Assembly: GCF_016599715.1 (NCBI RefSeq) | Contig: NZ_CP067019.1 | Coordinates: 806,001-870,000, forward strand | Direction of reading: 5' to 3' | DNA: 64,000 nucleotides | Origin: Acinetobacter sp. CS-2 | Lineage (GTDB): Bacteria > Pseudomonadota > Gammaproteobacteria > Pseudomonadales > Moraxellaceae | Shown: positions 29,941 to 39,088 of the stretch, piece after piece | Position numbering within the stretch: position 1 is the first letter of the stretch | Layout of the letters: each line of letters begins with the position of its first letter | Translations under genes and position numbers: made by a program | Notes under the pieces: generated by a model | What the model saw: the letters and a program-made list of their open reading frames with translations, nothing else | What the model was told of the DNA's origin: nothing | The model's database searches: none

Positions 29941-30672
29941 TTATTTTAAATTTCCTGCATGTAACCCGCATTCTTTATGGGTCGCTTCTTCCCACCACCA
30001 GCGGCCTTCACGTTCATGCTGATTTGGCAATACAGGACGGGTGCAGGGCTCACAACCAATCGAAATAAAGCCACGCTCATGCAACGGATTATAAGGAATT
30101 TCCATCATGCGGATATAGTTCCACACGTCGGAACTTGACCAGTTTGCCAAAGGATTATACTTAATCAGCTGTTTTCCTGAACCTGAAAAACCAGCATCTG
30201 CTTGCACCACTGGAATTTCATTACGAGTCCCCGGACTTTGATCTTTACGTTGACCGGTAATCCAGCCATCCAGTGTAGCCAGCTTTTTGCGTAAGGGTTG
30301 AACTTTACGGATACCGCAACATTCCTGATGGCCATCCTGATAGAAGCTGAAAAAACCTTTTTCAGTCACCAGTTCTTGCATCGCTTCTGTTTCAGGGAAA
30401 CAAATTTCGATCTCAATATTATAATGTTTACGGACCTGGTCGATAAATTGATAGGTTTCTGCATGTAAACGACCTGTATCGAGACTGAAGACACGAAAAG
30501 GTTTGCCCAAATGAGAAGCCATATCAATTAAAACCACATCTTCAGCACCTGAAAATGAAATGGCAATTTCACCTTCTTGACTTAAAGCAAGTTCCAGAAT
30601 CTCGCTGGGAGATTTATCGGCATATTCAGATGCAAGTGCATCAACAAGGTCAATGGTAGGGATTGTAGTCAT
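29941..30672 (-). CDS. cysH: Assimilatory APS reductase (CysH family)
   Basis: The enzyme reduces activated sulfate to sulfite in cysteine synthesis. The 243 residues include the PP-loop SFSGAEDVV near residue 39. It carries [18 protein letters not shown] and the C-terminal ECGLH. The CC...CxxC set is the 4Fe-4S ligand pattern of APS reductases (as in Pseudomonas and plants), absent from the E. coli PAPS type. This suggests APS as substrate. It is a single gene; no other cys genes are in view. Confidence 0.93.
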   Translation of the reverse strand: MTTIPTIDLVDALASEYADKSPSEILELALSQEGEIAISFSGAEDVVLIDMASHLGKPFRVFSLDTGRLHAETYQFIDQVRKHYNIEIEICFPETEAMQELVTEKGFFSFYQDGHQECCGIRKVQPLRKKLATLDGWITGQRKDQSPGTRNEIPVVQADAGFSGSGKQLIKYNPLANWSSSDVWNYIRMMEIPYNPLHERGFISIGCEPCTRPVLPNQHEREGRWWWEEATHKECGLHAGNLK

Positions 30673-30871
30673 GACAGTTCCTGGCGTATAGGCTTGGACA
30701 CTTAAAAACCTATATTAGTTTAATTCACAATGATTTTAATGGAATTGAAATAATCTGCTTAGCACTAAAAAATAAATGCTTATGAATAAAATAGATTTAA
30801 AAAACAGCCCCTGAAATCTCTATTTTTAAGCTATCATAATGCAAAATTTTTTACTGACATTGGGAGAGCCC

Positions 30872-31489
30872 ATGGAAATCGTATGTCTTGATCTTGAAGG
30901 GGTGTTGGTTCCGGAAATTTGGATTAACTTTGCCAAGAAAACTGGAATTAAAGCGTTGGAAGCCACTACACGTGATATTCCAGACTACGATGTGTTAATG
31001 ACGCAGCGCCTGAATATCTTAAAAGAGCATGGTTTAGGCTTAAATGATATTCAGGAAGTAATTGCAGAGATGGGGCCTTTCCCTGGGGCAAAAGAATTTG
31101 TGAAATGGGTGAGTACACATTTTCAATTGATTATTCTTTCCGATACGTTCTATGAGTTTGCTCATCCTTTAATGAAGCAACTGGATTGGCCAACCATTTT
31201 CTGTCACAAGTTAGAAACTGATGAAAATGGTATGATCACAGCTTATAAACTTCGTCAGCCGGATCAAAAACGCCAAGCAGTTAAAGCCCTGCATGGTTTG
31301 AACTTCCGTGTGATTGCCGCAGGCGATTCTTATAACGATACTACGATGCTGGGCGAAGCAGACCACGGTTTCTTGTTTGATGCACCGGAAAATGTCATTG
31401 CTGAATTCCCTCAGTTCCCACCGATTCACGGTTATGACGCGTTAAAAGAAGCAATTCGTAATGCTTCAGTACGTAATATTCCAGCTTAA
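30872..31489 (+). CDS. thrH: ThrH, phosphoserine phosphatase / homoserine phosphotransferase
   Basis: A HAD-fold enzyme known in Pseudomonas to act as phosphoserine phosphatase and to move phosphate to homoserine. From the ATG at 30872 (GGAG 5 bases upstream) it has 205 residues. The nucleophile motif is CLDLEGVLVPE, followed by LSDTF and GDSYNDTTML, the three HAD motifs. The sequence closely fits ThrH rather than SerB. The longer frame from 30839 has no ribosome binding site. Confidence 0.9.
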   Translation: MEIVCLDLEGVLVPEIWINFAKKTGIKALEATTRDIPDYDVLMTQRLNILKEHGLGLNDIQEVIAEMGPFPGAKEFVKWVSTHFQLIILSDTFYEFAHPLMKQLDWPTIFCHKLETDENGMITAYKLRQPDQKRQAVKALHGLNFRVIAAGDSYNDTTMLGEADHGFLFDAPENVIAEFPQFPPIHGYDALKEAIRNASVRNIPA

Positions 31490-31514
31490 TATTTTTTAAG
31501 TTTATGCAATAAAA

Positions 31515-31546
31515 AGAAAAGGCGCCAATGGCGCCCTTTCTTTTTT
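31515..31546. terminator. Rho-independent terminator
   Basis: GGCGCC-aat-GGCGCC with flanking A and T runs lies between thrH (+) and the converging FadL-type gene (-). Confidence 0.88.
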
Positions 31547-31566
31547 AATCCTAATTTTTAATGCAA

Positions 31567-32778
31567 TTAGAAGCGGTAACCGATTTTCAGACCATAACCC
31601 ATTGCATGGTTATCAGTGAAATCAGCTTTTATAGCGCCGCCAGTTTGAGCTTGAGCATCGCCTAGCCAGAAGTATTTAACCCCAGCTTGAATAAAGTAGT
31701 TTTCTGCAGGACTGTATTGTCCACCTAGACCAACACTCCAATAGCCTTCAGTTGGGCCTAAAGTAGTTACAGGGTTGCCTGCGCCAGAATCGTAGCCTAC
31801 AGCTGCTGTACCCGCCCACTTACTATTGAATTTATGTGAAAGACCTGTAGTTACAGAGTATTGATCGTTTGAGTAATCAATCAGGTTTTGCGCTTTGCCT
31901 TTTGCAAATGTAGATGCTTGAGCTAACAATTCAGGTTTAACTGCGAATTGATCCCAATGTACCCAGCGTAAGTTTGCAAATGCTAAAGTGTTTGCGGCAA
32001 TACCTGTTTGTAAATCAATATTTACAGATTGAGGCGTTGTAGCATCAAGTATGCTTTCTTTGTAGCCTAAAGTTGATAAAAATGGTTTGTAAGGACTATA
32101 TGGATGGCCTGTTGCAGGAATGCTTGCACCAAGAGCAGCTAAATTACTTGTTTCTGTAGCATTAGCTTTATGTTTGATTTCTGAACGATAAGTTACAGCA
32201 GCCTTTAAGGCTATTTCTGGGATTTGATAAGCAAATCCAGCTAACCAACCATACGCTTGTTTTTGATCAACTTTAATGTTGTAACCACTTAATAATGAAT
32301 AAGCTGCACCACGTAATTTAATATCAGCCTCAACAGTTTGCCAAACCGGACCTGCATAAAAATTCCAGTTTGCTGTTGGTTGATAACCAATCAAAGCAGT
32401 TAAATTATTAGTACGGACTTCTACTTTTGTACCTTCTTTAAGTGTTGGGTCTGAGAAGTCTGAACCGTCAACTTGATAAGTAGCATCTGCACCATAAGGT
32501 TGGTCGTATAAAAGACCTAGGGAAATTTTATCTGTGGCTTGAACTTTAATGGCAGCAGAGGGGAAAGAGTAGTCATCTCCCATATCACCGACATGATGGC
32601 CACTTCGATCTTTACCTTTAACATCCGGATCTAGAACGGAAATTCCAGCTTCGGCATAATTTCCGGGTTGTAAAAATGCGGTGATAGATTGACCAGAACG
32701 GTCTAGACCAGCGGCAAATACTGAAGCAGATGGAAGTAAGCTAATTAAAACTGCTGAATATATCTTGTTGAGCTTCAT
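31567..32778 (-). CDS. FadL/OmpP1-family outer membrane protein, copy 1
   Basis: A 403-residue outer membrane protein with a signal peptide (cut after VFA), followed by LDRSGQSITAFLQPGNYAE, the plug-like N-terminal region of FadL family members. The protein ends in GYGLKIGYRF, the aromatic-ending beta-barrel strand needed for BAM insertion. The family imports hydrophobic substrates such as long-chain fatty acids. The substrate here is not known. A close paralog lies at 33107-34405; they share start, end and many internal blocks. AGGGAAAG precedes the ATG. Confidence 0.9.
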   Translation of the reverse strand: MKLNKIYSAVLISLLPSASVFAAGLDRSGQSITAFLQPGNYAEAGISVLDPDVKGKDRSGHHVGDMGDDYSFPSAAIKVQATDKISLGLLYDQPYGADATYQVDGSDFSDPTLKEGTKVEVRTNNLTALIGYQPTANWNFYAGPVWQTVEADIKLRGAAYSLLSGYNIKVDQKQAYGWLAGFAYQIPEIALKAAVTYRSEIKHKANATETSNLAALGASIPATGHPYSPYKPFLSTLGYKESILDATTPQSVNIDLQTGIAANTLAFANLRWVHWDQFAVKPELLAQASTFAKGKAQNLIDYSNDQYSVTTGLSHKFNSKWAGTAAVGYDSGAGNPVTTLGPTEGYWSVGLGGQYSPAENYFIQAGVKYFWLGDAQAQTGGAIKADFTDNHAMGYGLKIGYRF

Positions 32779-33106
32779 GGTTCTTTCCCTGATGCCATTT
32801 TGTAACTAAAAGTGCTGGAAAAGTAACATAAATAAAAAAAGAGTAAATACTCTGCTAGAGTTTAATAATTGACTTGTAAGCACACAAATGATGCTTGATA
32901 GAGTAATAATTCTATTTTTGTTAAATTATCTTTATGATTTTTAAATAAAAAGAAAATTATGAAGAATGGAGTAAATTTCAAAATAAAAAATTAACCGTTT
33001 GATGGAAAATACAGCTATTAATTTATAAATGTATATTAAATGCTAATTACTGAATGAAAAAAAGACCATTGCGAACAATGGTCTTTTATTGTTTGGTTAA
33101 ATAAAA
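32779..33106. other. Intergenic region between FadL paralogs
   Basis: A 328-bp AT-rich gap. It contains the terminator of copy 2 (33061-33086) and, at about 32831-32865, a motif also found upstream of copy 2: A-run, GAGTAAAT(A/G)CTCT and AGAGTTTA. I see no gene. Confidence 0.5.
33061..33086 (-). terminator. Terminator of FadL copy 2
   Basis: AAAGACCATTG and CAATGGTCTTT with loop CGAA; A-rich on the left, which reads as a T run on the minus strand. Confidence 0.85.
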
Positions 33107-34405
33107 TTAGAAGCGGTAACCAATTTTTAAGCCGTATGCAAGTGCATTGTTGTCTTCAAAGCTAGCAACTGTATTAGGAGTACCAAATTGTGCGCCAGAT
33201 TGTGCTTTAGCATCACCTAACCAGAAGTATTTCACACCACCCGCGATGAAGTAGTTTGGTGCTGGACTGAATTGTAAACCTAAACCAACATTCCAGTAAC
33301 CTTCTGTTGGACCAAGGGTAGATACTGGATTGCCTGCACCAGTATCATAACCTACGGAAACGTTACCAGCCCATTGCTCATTCAGTTTACGACCAACACC
33401 AACAGTTGCAGAAATTTGATCATCGGAATATGCAACTAAATCAAAGCCATTTGGTTTTCCAGTTGAAGCTACAACAGGTGCTTGTACACTAGCTGTACCA
33501 AATTTAGGTGGGCGAATGGAGAAGTTAGACCATTCAACCCAGCGTACATTAGCAAATGCTACGGTATCTGCCATGATGCCGGTTTGGAAATCCAAGTTAA
33601 CAGATTGTGGTGTCGTGATTGAAGTACTTGAATTTGGTTGTAGGTTAAGACCAGCAAATAAACCTGTATTAAAAGTTTCGGTGGTTTTTGCATCATGGTC
33701 AATTTCAGAACGATAGGTTAAAGATGCTTTGAGAGCAATATCAGGAATTTGATAAGCAAAACCAGCTAACCAACCGACTGAACCGTCTTCTTCCATATTG
33801 GCATTATAAGAGCCAAATGTACTGCTACCGCCATATGCTAGACCACGTAATTGAACGTCACCTTCAACAGTTTGATAAACTGGACCTGCATAAAAATTTA
33901 AATTTTTATTTGGTTGGAAACCAAATAGCATTGATATATTTTGTGTTTTTACTTCAACTTTAGTTGATTCAGAACCATTATGGAATAAACCTTGACCTTG
34001 AAATGCGGCTAATGCACCTGGTAGTACAGCAGGTGAACTTGAGTCTGTGGCTGAATAAGTTGCATCAGCTCCGAAAGGCTGATCGTAAATTAAGCCAAAA
34101 GAGAAATTATCAGTAAGCTGTAATTTTAATGCTGCGCTTGGAAAATAATAATCATCTCCCATATCTGATAAGTTTGTATTTTGAAGCCCAATAGCACTTG
34201 CTGGAGCTGCTGGGTTTGGAGTATATCCATTATTTACTTTACCTGAAACATTTGGATCTAAAACAGAAATACCCGCTTCGAAATAGTTACCCGGTTGTAG
34301 GAAGGCTGAAATAGATTGACCTGAGCGATCTAGTGCAGCTGCAAATGCACCTGTCATTGGTACTGTTGCAAGAATCATTGCGGTACTAAGAGTTTTTAAT
34401 TTCAT
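33107..34405 (-). CDS. FadL/OmpP1-family outer membrane protein, copy 2
   Basis: A 432-residue paralog of the protein at 31567-32778, with the same signal peptide style (cut after AFA), the LDRSGQSISAFLQPGNYFEAGISVLDPNV start, and the same barrel end (LAYGLKIGYRF). I choose the ATG at 34405 because AAGGAAAG lies 7 bases upstream; a longer frame to 34429 has none. It has an insertion near residues 110-130 relative to copy 1. Tandem duplication followed by divergence is the simplest origin. An IS5-family element sits 420 bp upstream. Confidence 0.9.
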   Translation of the reverse strand: MKLKTLSTAMILATVPMTGAFAAALDRSGQSISAFLQPGNYFEAGISVLDPNVSGKVNNGYTPNPAAPASAIGLQNTNLSDMGDDYYFPSAALKLQLTDNFSFGLIYDQPFGADATYSATDSSSPAVLPGALAAFQGQGLFHNGSESTKVEVKTQNISMLFGFQPNKNLNFYAGPVYQTVEGDVQLRGLAYGGSSTFGSYNANMEEDGSVGWLAGFAYQIPDIALKASLTYRSEIDHDAKTTETFNTGLFAGLNLQPNSSTSITTPQSVNLDFQTGIMADTVAFANVRWVEWSNFSIRPPKFGTASVQAPVVASTGKPNGFDLVAYSDDQISATVGVGRKLNEQWAGNVSVGYDTGAGNPVSTLGPTEGYWNVGLGLQFSPAPNYFIAGGVKYFWLGDAKAQSGAQFGTPNTVASFEDNNALAYGLKIGYRF

Positions 34406-34825
34406 TTTGTGTCTTTCCTTGAGGTACAAATTTTATTACGGCTGATTTGTGTTTTTGAATGCGCTAAATTTATTTTCCTAATATCAGTTATATAACCAGA
34501 TATCATTTGTTACTCCATGTGACAAAAATAGCACAATAAAAAAAAGAGTAAATGCTCTATAAAAAACTATAGAGTTTAAAAAATGAACGTATTAGAGTTT
34601 TTAGTCTAAATTTATACTAATAGTTTATTTTAAATAATTGAAAAATAATAAATTAAATTTAATTGATAATTATTTTGTTTGAATATTTATTTGATTAAAA
34701 AGTGATCATTTATCATAAAAAGTATCATATTTTTATGTGATAGAGTTCTCTTTTTAAGCGTAATAATTGAAATTAAAAAAACAGGAGGTCAGGAAATTTA
34801 ATTTTTTAAATATTTTTTATTATTA
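34406..34825. other. AT-rich region between FadL copy 2 and the IS5 element
   Basis: A 420-bp gap carrying, at about 34536-34579, the motif shared with FadL copy 1: A-run, GAGTAAATGCTCT and a hairpin CTCTATA/TATAGAG leading to AGAGTTTA. The left IS end starts at 34826. No gene seen. Confidence 0.5.
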
Positions 34826-34904
34826 GGGCGTGTCCTCATTTGAAGAATTGGTTTTAAATACTTAAAATCCTCCTTTAAGCTCTTTTCATTTCTATATTTT
34901 TTCA

Positions 34905-35677
34905 ATGGCACGTACTCTTCTCACCGATGATATTTGGCAGCAAATTCAAGATACTATGCGATTACACGGTTGTTACTGTTCAAAAAACAGTAGAAATATC
35001 ATGGAAGCCATTTTATGGAAACTACGTACGGGTGCGACATGGCGTGATATTCCTCAAGAACTTTGCCCTTGGCAAACTGCTTACAATCGCTTTAATCGCT
35101 GGGCAAGTAAGGGATTATGGGATAAATTTTTTTTAGATTACGAGGCATTCTGGATCAGGAATGGGTATTCATTGATGGAAGCTACATACGCGTGCATCAA
35201 CATGCAAGTGGAGCTCGGCATGGTTTCGAAAGAGCAATTGGACAATCACGCGGTGGACGAACAACAAAAATACATCTTGCAGCCGACGCGAATGGATTAC
35301 CGATTGATTTTAAAATCACTGGGGGTGATGTCCACGACAGTCAAGTTGCAAAACAACTGATTGATATTGTAGGCGAGGCAACTTATCTTATTGCTGACAA
35401 GGGGTATGATGCTAAGCACATTAGAATATGTGCCAACAAGAACAAGAACAAGAACAAGAACAAGAATATGATTCCCATTATTCCATTGAGATCAAACAGT
35501 AAGAGATCGAATAAGGAATTTGATAAATATCTATATAAATTAAGACATTTAGTTGAAAATGCTTTTGCGAGATTAAAACATTTCCGTGCTATTGCAACTC
35601 GATTTGATAAACTAGCACGCAATTATAAATCTATGATCCGTATAGCCTGCATATTTATTTGGTGCAAAGCCAAATGA
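34905..35677 (+). CDS. IS5-family transposase, made by -1 frameshift
   Basis: The N-terminal frame (34905-35360) encodes the helix-turn-helix part: MARTLLTDDIWQQIQ, WKLRTGATWRDIPQ, YNRFNRW. The catalytic part continues in the -1 frame. It reads FRLRGILDQEWVFIDGSY, then HQHASGARHG, then TKIHLAADANGLP and LIADKGYDA, giving the first and second catalytic Asp. A later RHLVENAFARLKHF provides the Glu. The shift point is the run of eight T at 35136-35143 (T-TTT-TTT type). A block of (AACAAG) repeated five times (35435-35464) adds about five alternating Asn-Lys pairs within the second half, which may or may not affect activity. Confidence 0.88.
35435..35464 (+). repeat. Hexanucleotide repeat (AACAAG)x5 in the transposase
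   Basis: Five exact copies of AACAAG encode Asn-Lys pairs in frame in the second half of the IS5 transposase. Multiples of six keep the frame. Confidence 0.85.
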
Positions 35678-35833
35678 GGACACGCCCTAATTGCTATTTG
35701 GAAATTTTAAAACACTTGTATCATTAACTGACTAAGGGAAAGTTTAAATATAGATAGTTAGGAAAACGAGATCTGGCAAGCTGGATAGGGCTTTAGATTA
35801 TTTTTATTAAACATTCTAGGGTGAAAAGTATTG

Positions 35834-35906
35834 TGCGCCCTGCGGGAGTCGAACCCACGTCGGTCGCTTAGGAGGCAACTGCTCTATCCAGTTAAGCTAA
35901 GGGCGC
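35834..35906 (-). tRNA. tRNA-Arg (anticodon CCT)
   Basis: On the minus strand the 73 bases fold as a cloverleaf: acceptor GCGCCCT/AGGGCGC, anticodon stem GTTGC/GCGAC with loop CTCCTAA (anticodon CCT at 35870-35872), and T arm with GTTCGA. It decodes AGG. The CCA end is not encoded. Confidence 0.95.
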
Positions 35907-35942
35907 AATGCGCAGCTAATGTAGCGCAAATACAGGTAAAAA

Positions 35943-35970
35943 AAAAGTTATTGTCGAAACAATAACTTTT
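35943..35970. terminator. Terminator of the aroP-like gene
   Basis: AAAAGTTATTGT and ACAATAACTTTT with loop CGAA, T run on the minus strand. Confidence 0.83.
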
Positions 35971-35996
35971 TAAAATGATTTAAACGAATTTTATGT

Positions 35997-37352
35997 TTAA
36001 GATTTCTTCGTCTTTAGGCTTTTAAATAGGCCAAACATCAGCACTATCCAGACGGGAATCATCAATACGGATTCTTTAAAACCTTGGGTCCACATAATAT
36101 AAAGTACTGTCGCAATAAAGATCAGTACCACATAATTACTGACAGGAGCCCAGAGTGCAGGGAACTTGGTTTGAATCGCAGCGTTTTTGACAGCCTGTTT
36201 GAATTTCAAATGTGTCAAACTAATCATGGCCCAGTTGAGTACCAAGGCACCTACGACCACATACATCAAGTGGCCCAAAGCGTCTTCTGGGACAAAGTAG
36301 TTTAAAAGCACACAACCGAAAATGAGCAGGGCTGAGAATAAAACAGCAGGAATAGGCACACCTTGTTTATTTACTTTCATGAACGCTTTCGGTGCATTGC
36401 CTTGCTGTGCCAGACCATACAGCATACGGCTATTGGCATACATACCGCTGTTATAAACAGACAGTGCCGCAGTCAAGATAATGAAATTGAGTAGATGTGC
36501 TGCCCAGCCAATTCCGAGTTGACTGAAAATCATTACAAATGGACTTTTATCCATACCACCCAGTTCCAGCTGGTTCCAAGGTACTAAGGATAAAAGAATC
36601 GTGAGTGAGCCAATATAGAAAATCAGAATACGGAACACGACCTGGTTAATGGCCTTAGGAATGGTCTTTTCCGGGTCTTTGGCTTCTGCAGCCGCCATAC
36701 CAATCAGTTCAATACCGCCAAAGGCGAACATGAGGAAAGCCAGCATATAGAACAGGCCTTCAAAACCATTCGGGAAGAAACCGCCATGTGACCAAAGATT
36801 GCTAAATGAAGAGGTTGATCCTGCATCTGCGGTCAGTAATAAATACAGGCCGAAAACAATCATGGAAATCACGGCAGTCACTTTAACAATGGAAAGCCAG
36901 AATTCGGATTCGCCATAAAACTTGACATTGCCGAGATTGACCAAAGTAATGACAATGAAAAAGAACAGTACCGAAGCCCATGCAGGAATATGCGGCCACC
37001 AGTAATTAATATATTTGGCGACTGCAGTCAGTTCAGTCATGGCAACCAGAACGTACAAAATCCAGTAATTCCAGCCCGCCAGGAAGCCCGGGAATTTGCC
37101 CCAATATTTAAAGGCAAAGTGGCTAAATGATCCTGCTACAGGCTCATGAACAATCATTTCGCCCAGTTGGCGCATGATTAAAAAGGCGATTAAACCACCA
37201 ATGGCATAACCCAAGATGATGGAAGGACCAGCAGATTGGATGACCTGTGCGGAACCTAAGAATAAGCCTGTCCCAATTGCACCGCCCATGGCGATCAGTT
37301 GGATATGACGGTTCTTTAAGCCACGCTGAAGTTTGGAAGACTCGTTGTTCAA
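35997..37352 (-). CDS. aroP: Aromatic amino acid permease, AroP-like
   Basis: A 451-residue APC-superfamily permease with about 12 membrane segments. The start RGLKNRHIQLIAMGGAIGTG and blocks such as GEMIVHEPVAGSFSHFA and SMYANSRMLYGLAQQGNAP-like sequence follow E. coli AroP closely. It is expected to import Phe, Tyr and Trp across the inner membrane. Related permeases (PheP, proline-specific) share the fold, so substrate range is inferred. It stands alone beside tRNA-Arg. Confidence 0.85.
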   Translation of the reverse strand: MNNESSKLQRGLKNRHIQLIAMGGAIGTGLFLGSAQVIQSAGPSIILGYAIGGLIAFLIMRQLGEMIVHEPVAGSFSHFAFKYWGKFPGFLAGWNYWILYVLVAMTELTAVAKYINYWWPHIPAWASVLFFFIVITLVNLGNVKFYGESEFWLSIVKVTAVISMIVFGLYLLLTADAGSTSSFSNLWSHGGFFPNGFEGLFYMLAFLMFAFGGIELIGMAAAEAKDPEKTIPKAINQVVFRILIFYIGSLTILLSLVPWNQLELGGMDKSPFVMIFSQLGIGWAAHLLNFIILTAALSVYNSGMYANSRMLYGLAQQGNAPKAFMKVNKQGVPIPAVLFSALLIFGCVLLNYFVPEDALGHLMYVVVGALVLNWAMISLTHLKFKQAVKNAAIQTKFPALWAPVSNYVVLIFIATVLYIMWTQGFKESVLMIPVWIVLMFGLFKSLKTKKS

Positions 37353-37678
37353 AGTATTCAGCCCGACAATGTGTAAGGAAAGGATTGAAATGGATTGTAA
37401 TAGATTGAAATGTATAAGCCTAGTACGGGCTCTAGAGAGGGATTGTTAAAAAATAATCATATAAAAAATATTTTATATATTCCTATTTTGAATCAATAAA
37501 TTAATTTTATTTTTTAATACATAAAATAAAATAATGTAAATGATTAAAAAAAGTTTAGTATTCGTTTTTTATACTTAAGTCAAGAAAGCATCTATTTCAT
37601 AAAAAAATCGCTATGATACTTTTTAGCATTTTGCTGACGGCGATGTACAACAACGATAAATGAAAGGATAAAAGAGAA
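37353..37678. other. Intergenic region between aroP and prpF
   Basis: A 326-bp AT-rich gap between divergent genes. I see no gene or strong hairpin; it should hold both promoters. AAAGGATAAAAGAGAA precedes the prpF ATG. Confidence 0.4.
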
Positions 37679-38869
37679 ATGAGTTTTGCTCCACAAATCA
37701 AGATTCCAGCAACTTATATGCGTGGCGGTACCAGTAAAGGGGTGTTCTTTAAACTGGATGACTTGCCACAAGCTGCACAGCAGGCTGGAAAAGTACGTGA
37801 TCAGTTATTGCTGCGAGTGATTGGAAGCCCTGATCCATATGGCAAGCAGATTGATGGCATGGGTGGAGCAACTTCAAGTACCAGTAAAACCGTGATTTTG
37901 GCCAAAAGTGCCCAACCAGATCATGATGTCGATTATTTATTTGGACAGGTTTCGATTGATCAGCCTTTTGTTGACTGGAGCGGTAACTGCGGTAACTTAA
38001 CGGCTGCGGTGGGTTCATTTGCCATTTCCAATGGCCTGGTCAGTGCAGAACGTATTCCGGAAAATGGCATTTGTATAGTTCGTATCTGGCAAGCCAATAT
38101 TGAAAAAACCATTATTGCCCATGTGCCGATCACCAATGGACAGGTGCAGGAAACTGGTGATTTTGAGCTGGATGGGGTGACTTTCCCGGCAGCTGAAGTT
38201 GCCATTGAATTTCTGGACCCGGCTGATGATGGTGAAGAGGGCGGAGCCATGTTCCCGACGGGGAATGTCGTAGATACCCTGGAAGTACCGGAAATTGGAG
38301 CTTTCCAGGCGACCTTTATTAATGCTGGTATTCCGACCATCTTTTTAAATGCTGAAGATATTGGCTATGAGGGTACAGAATTACAGGATGCTATCAATAG
38401 CGATGCTCAGGCACTGGCACGTTTTGAAACCATCCGCGCTTATGGCGCAAAACAGATGGGTCTGATTCAGGATATTTCCGAAGCGGAAAAGCGCCAGCAT
38501 ACCCCGAAAATTGCCTTTGTATCGAAACCTAAAGCCTACACATCTTCAAGCGGTAAAGACATTCAAACCACTGATGTCGATTTGCTGGTGCGTGCCTTGT
38601 CGATGGGCAAACTGCATCATGCCATGATGGGAACGGCTGCAGTGGCGATCGGTACAGCTGCTGCGATTCCTGGAACTTTGGTTAATCTGGCAGCAGGTGG
38701 CGGAGTACGTGAAGCGGTACGCTTCGGACATCCATCAGGTACCTTAAGAGTCGGCGCACAAGCTGTTCAGGAAAATGGACAATGGGTAGTCAAAAAAGCT
38801 GTCATGAGCCGCAGTGCGCGGGTACTGATGGAAGGCTGGGTCCGAATCCCGGAAGATAGCTTGAAATAG
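37679..38869 (+). CDS. prpF: 2-methylaconitate isomerase PrpF
   Basis: PrpF isomerises 2-methylaconitate in the 2-methylcitrate cycle for propionate use, working with AcnD. The 396 residues begin IKIPATYMRGGTSKGVFF and include QIDGMGGATSSTSKTVIL and DWSGNCGNLTAAVGSFAI, which carries the active cysteine region of the DapF-like fold. The rest of the prp genes are not in the window, so this copy is separate from any operon here. Related family members act on other substrates. Confidence 0.88.
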   Translation: MSFAPQIKIPATYMRGGTSKGVFFKLDDLPQAAQQAGKVRDQLLLRVIGSPDPYGKQIDGMGGATSSTSKTVILAKSAQPDHDVDYLFGQVSIDQPFVDWSGNCGNLTAAVGSFAISNGLVSAERIPENGICIVRIWQANIEKTIIAHVPITNGQVQETGDFELDGVTFPAAEVAIEFLDPADDGEEGGAMFPTGNVVDTLEVPEIGAFQATFINAGIPTIFLNAEDIGYEGTELQDAINSDAQALARFETIRAYGAKQMGLIQDISEAEKRQHTPKIAFVSKPKAYTSSSGKDIQTTDVDLLVRALSMGKLHHAMMGTAAVAIGTAAAIPGTLVNLAAGGGVREAVRFGHPSGTLRVGAQAVQENGQWVVKKAVMSRSARVLMEGWVRIPEDSLK

Positions 38870-39088
38870 CAAACAAGATAGAGAATCTTGCGAGAAAGCA
38901 GTATTATGCTGCTTGTCATTGATCAATAAGTTAGCCTGATTAAAGCTTAAACGATGATGACGGTTCAATTCTCATGTAGGTGAGGAATCGCAAGTTCTCT
39001 GTCGAAGGTGACAAGAGCATTGTATATTAGATTGGGGGCATTTTTAATTTTCCCGATCTATTCCCAAAGCAAAGTATTCGAGGCGAAT

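Larger units (their letters stand above)
34826..35687 (+). mobile_element. IS5-family insertion sequence
   Basis: An 862-bp element with perfect 17-bp ends (GGGCGTGTCCTCATTTG and its complement at 35671-35687), flanked by a TA direct repeat (34824-34825, 35688-35689). It carries one frameshifted DDE transposase. The layout fits the IS427-like group of IS5. Both ends are intact, so it may still be active. Confidence 0.93.

Noticed and set aside
34905..35360. First IS5 frame as a broken gene
   Set aside because: The second half is in frame after a T8 slip site and the ends are intact, so a programmed frameshift is the better reading.
35435..35464. Short tandem repeats that might suggest a CRISPR array
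   Set aside because: Six-base units with no spacers, in frame inside a transposase.
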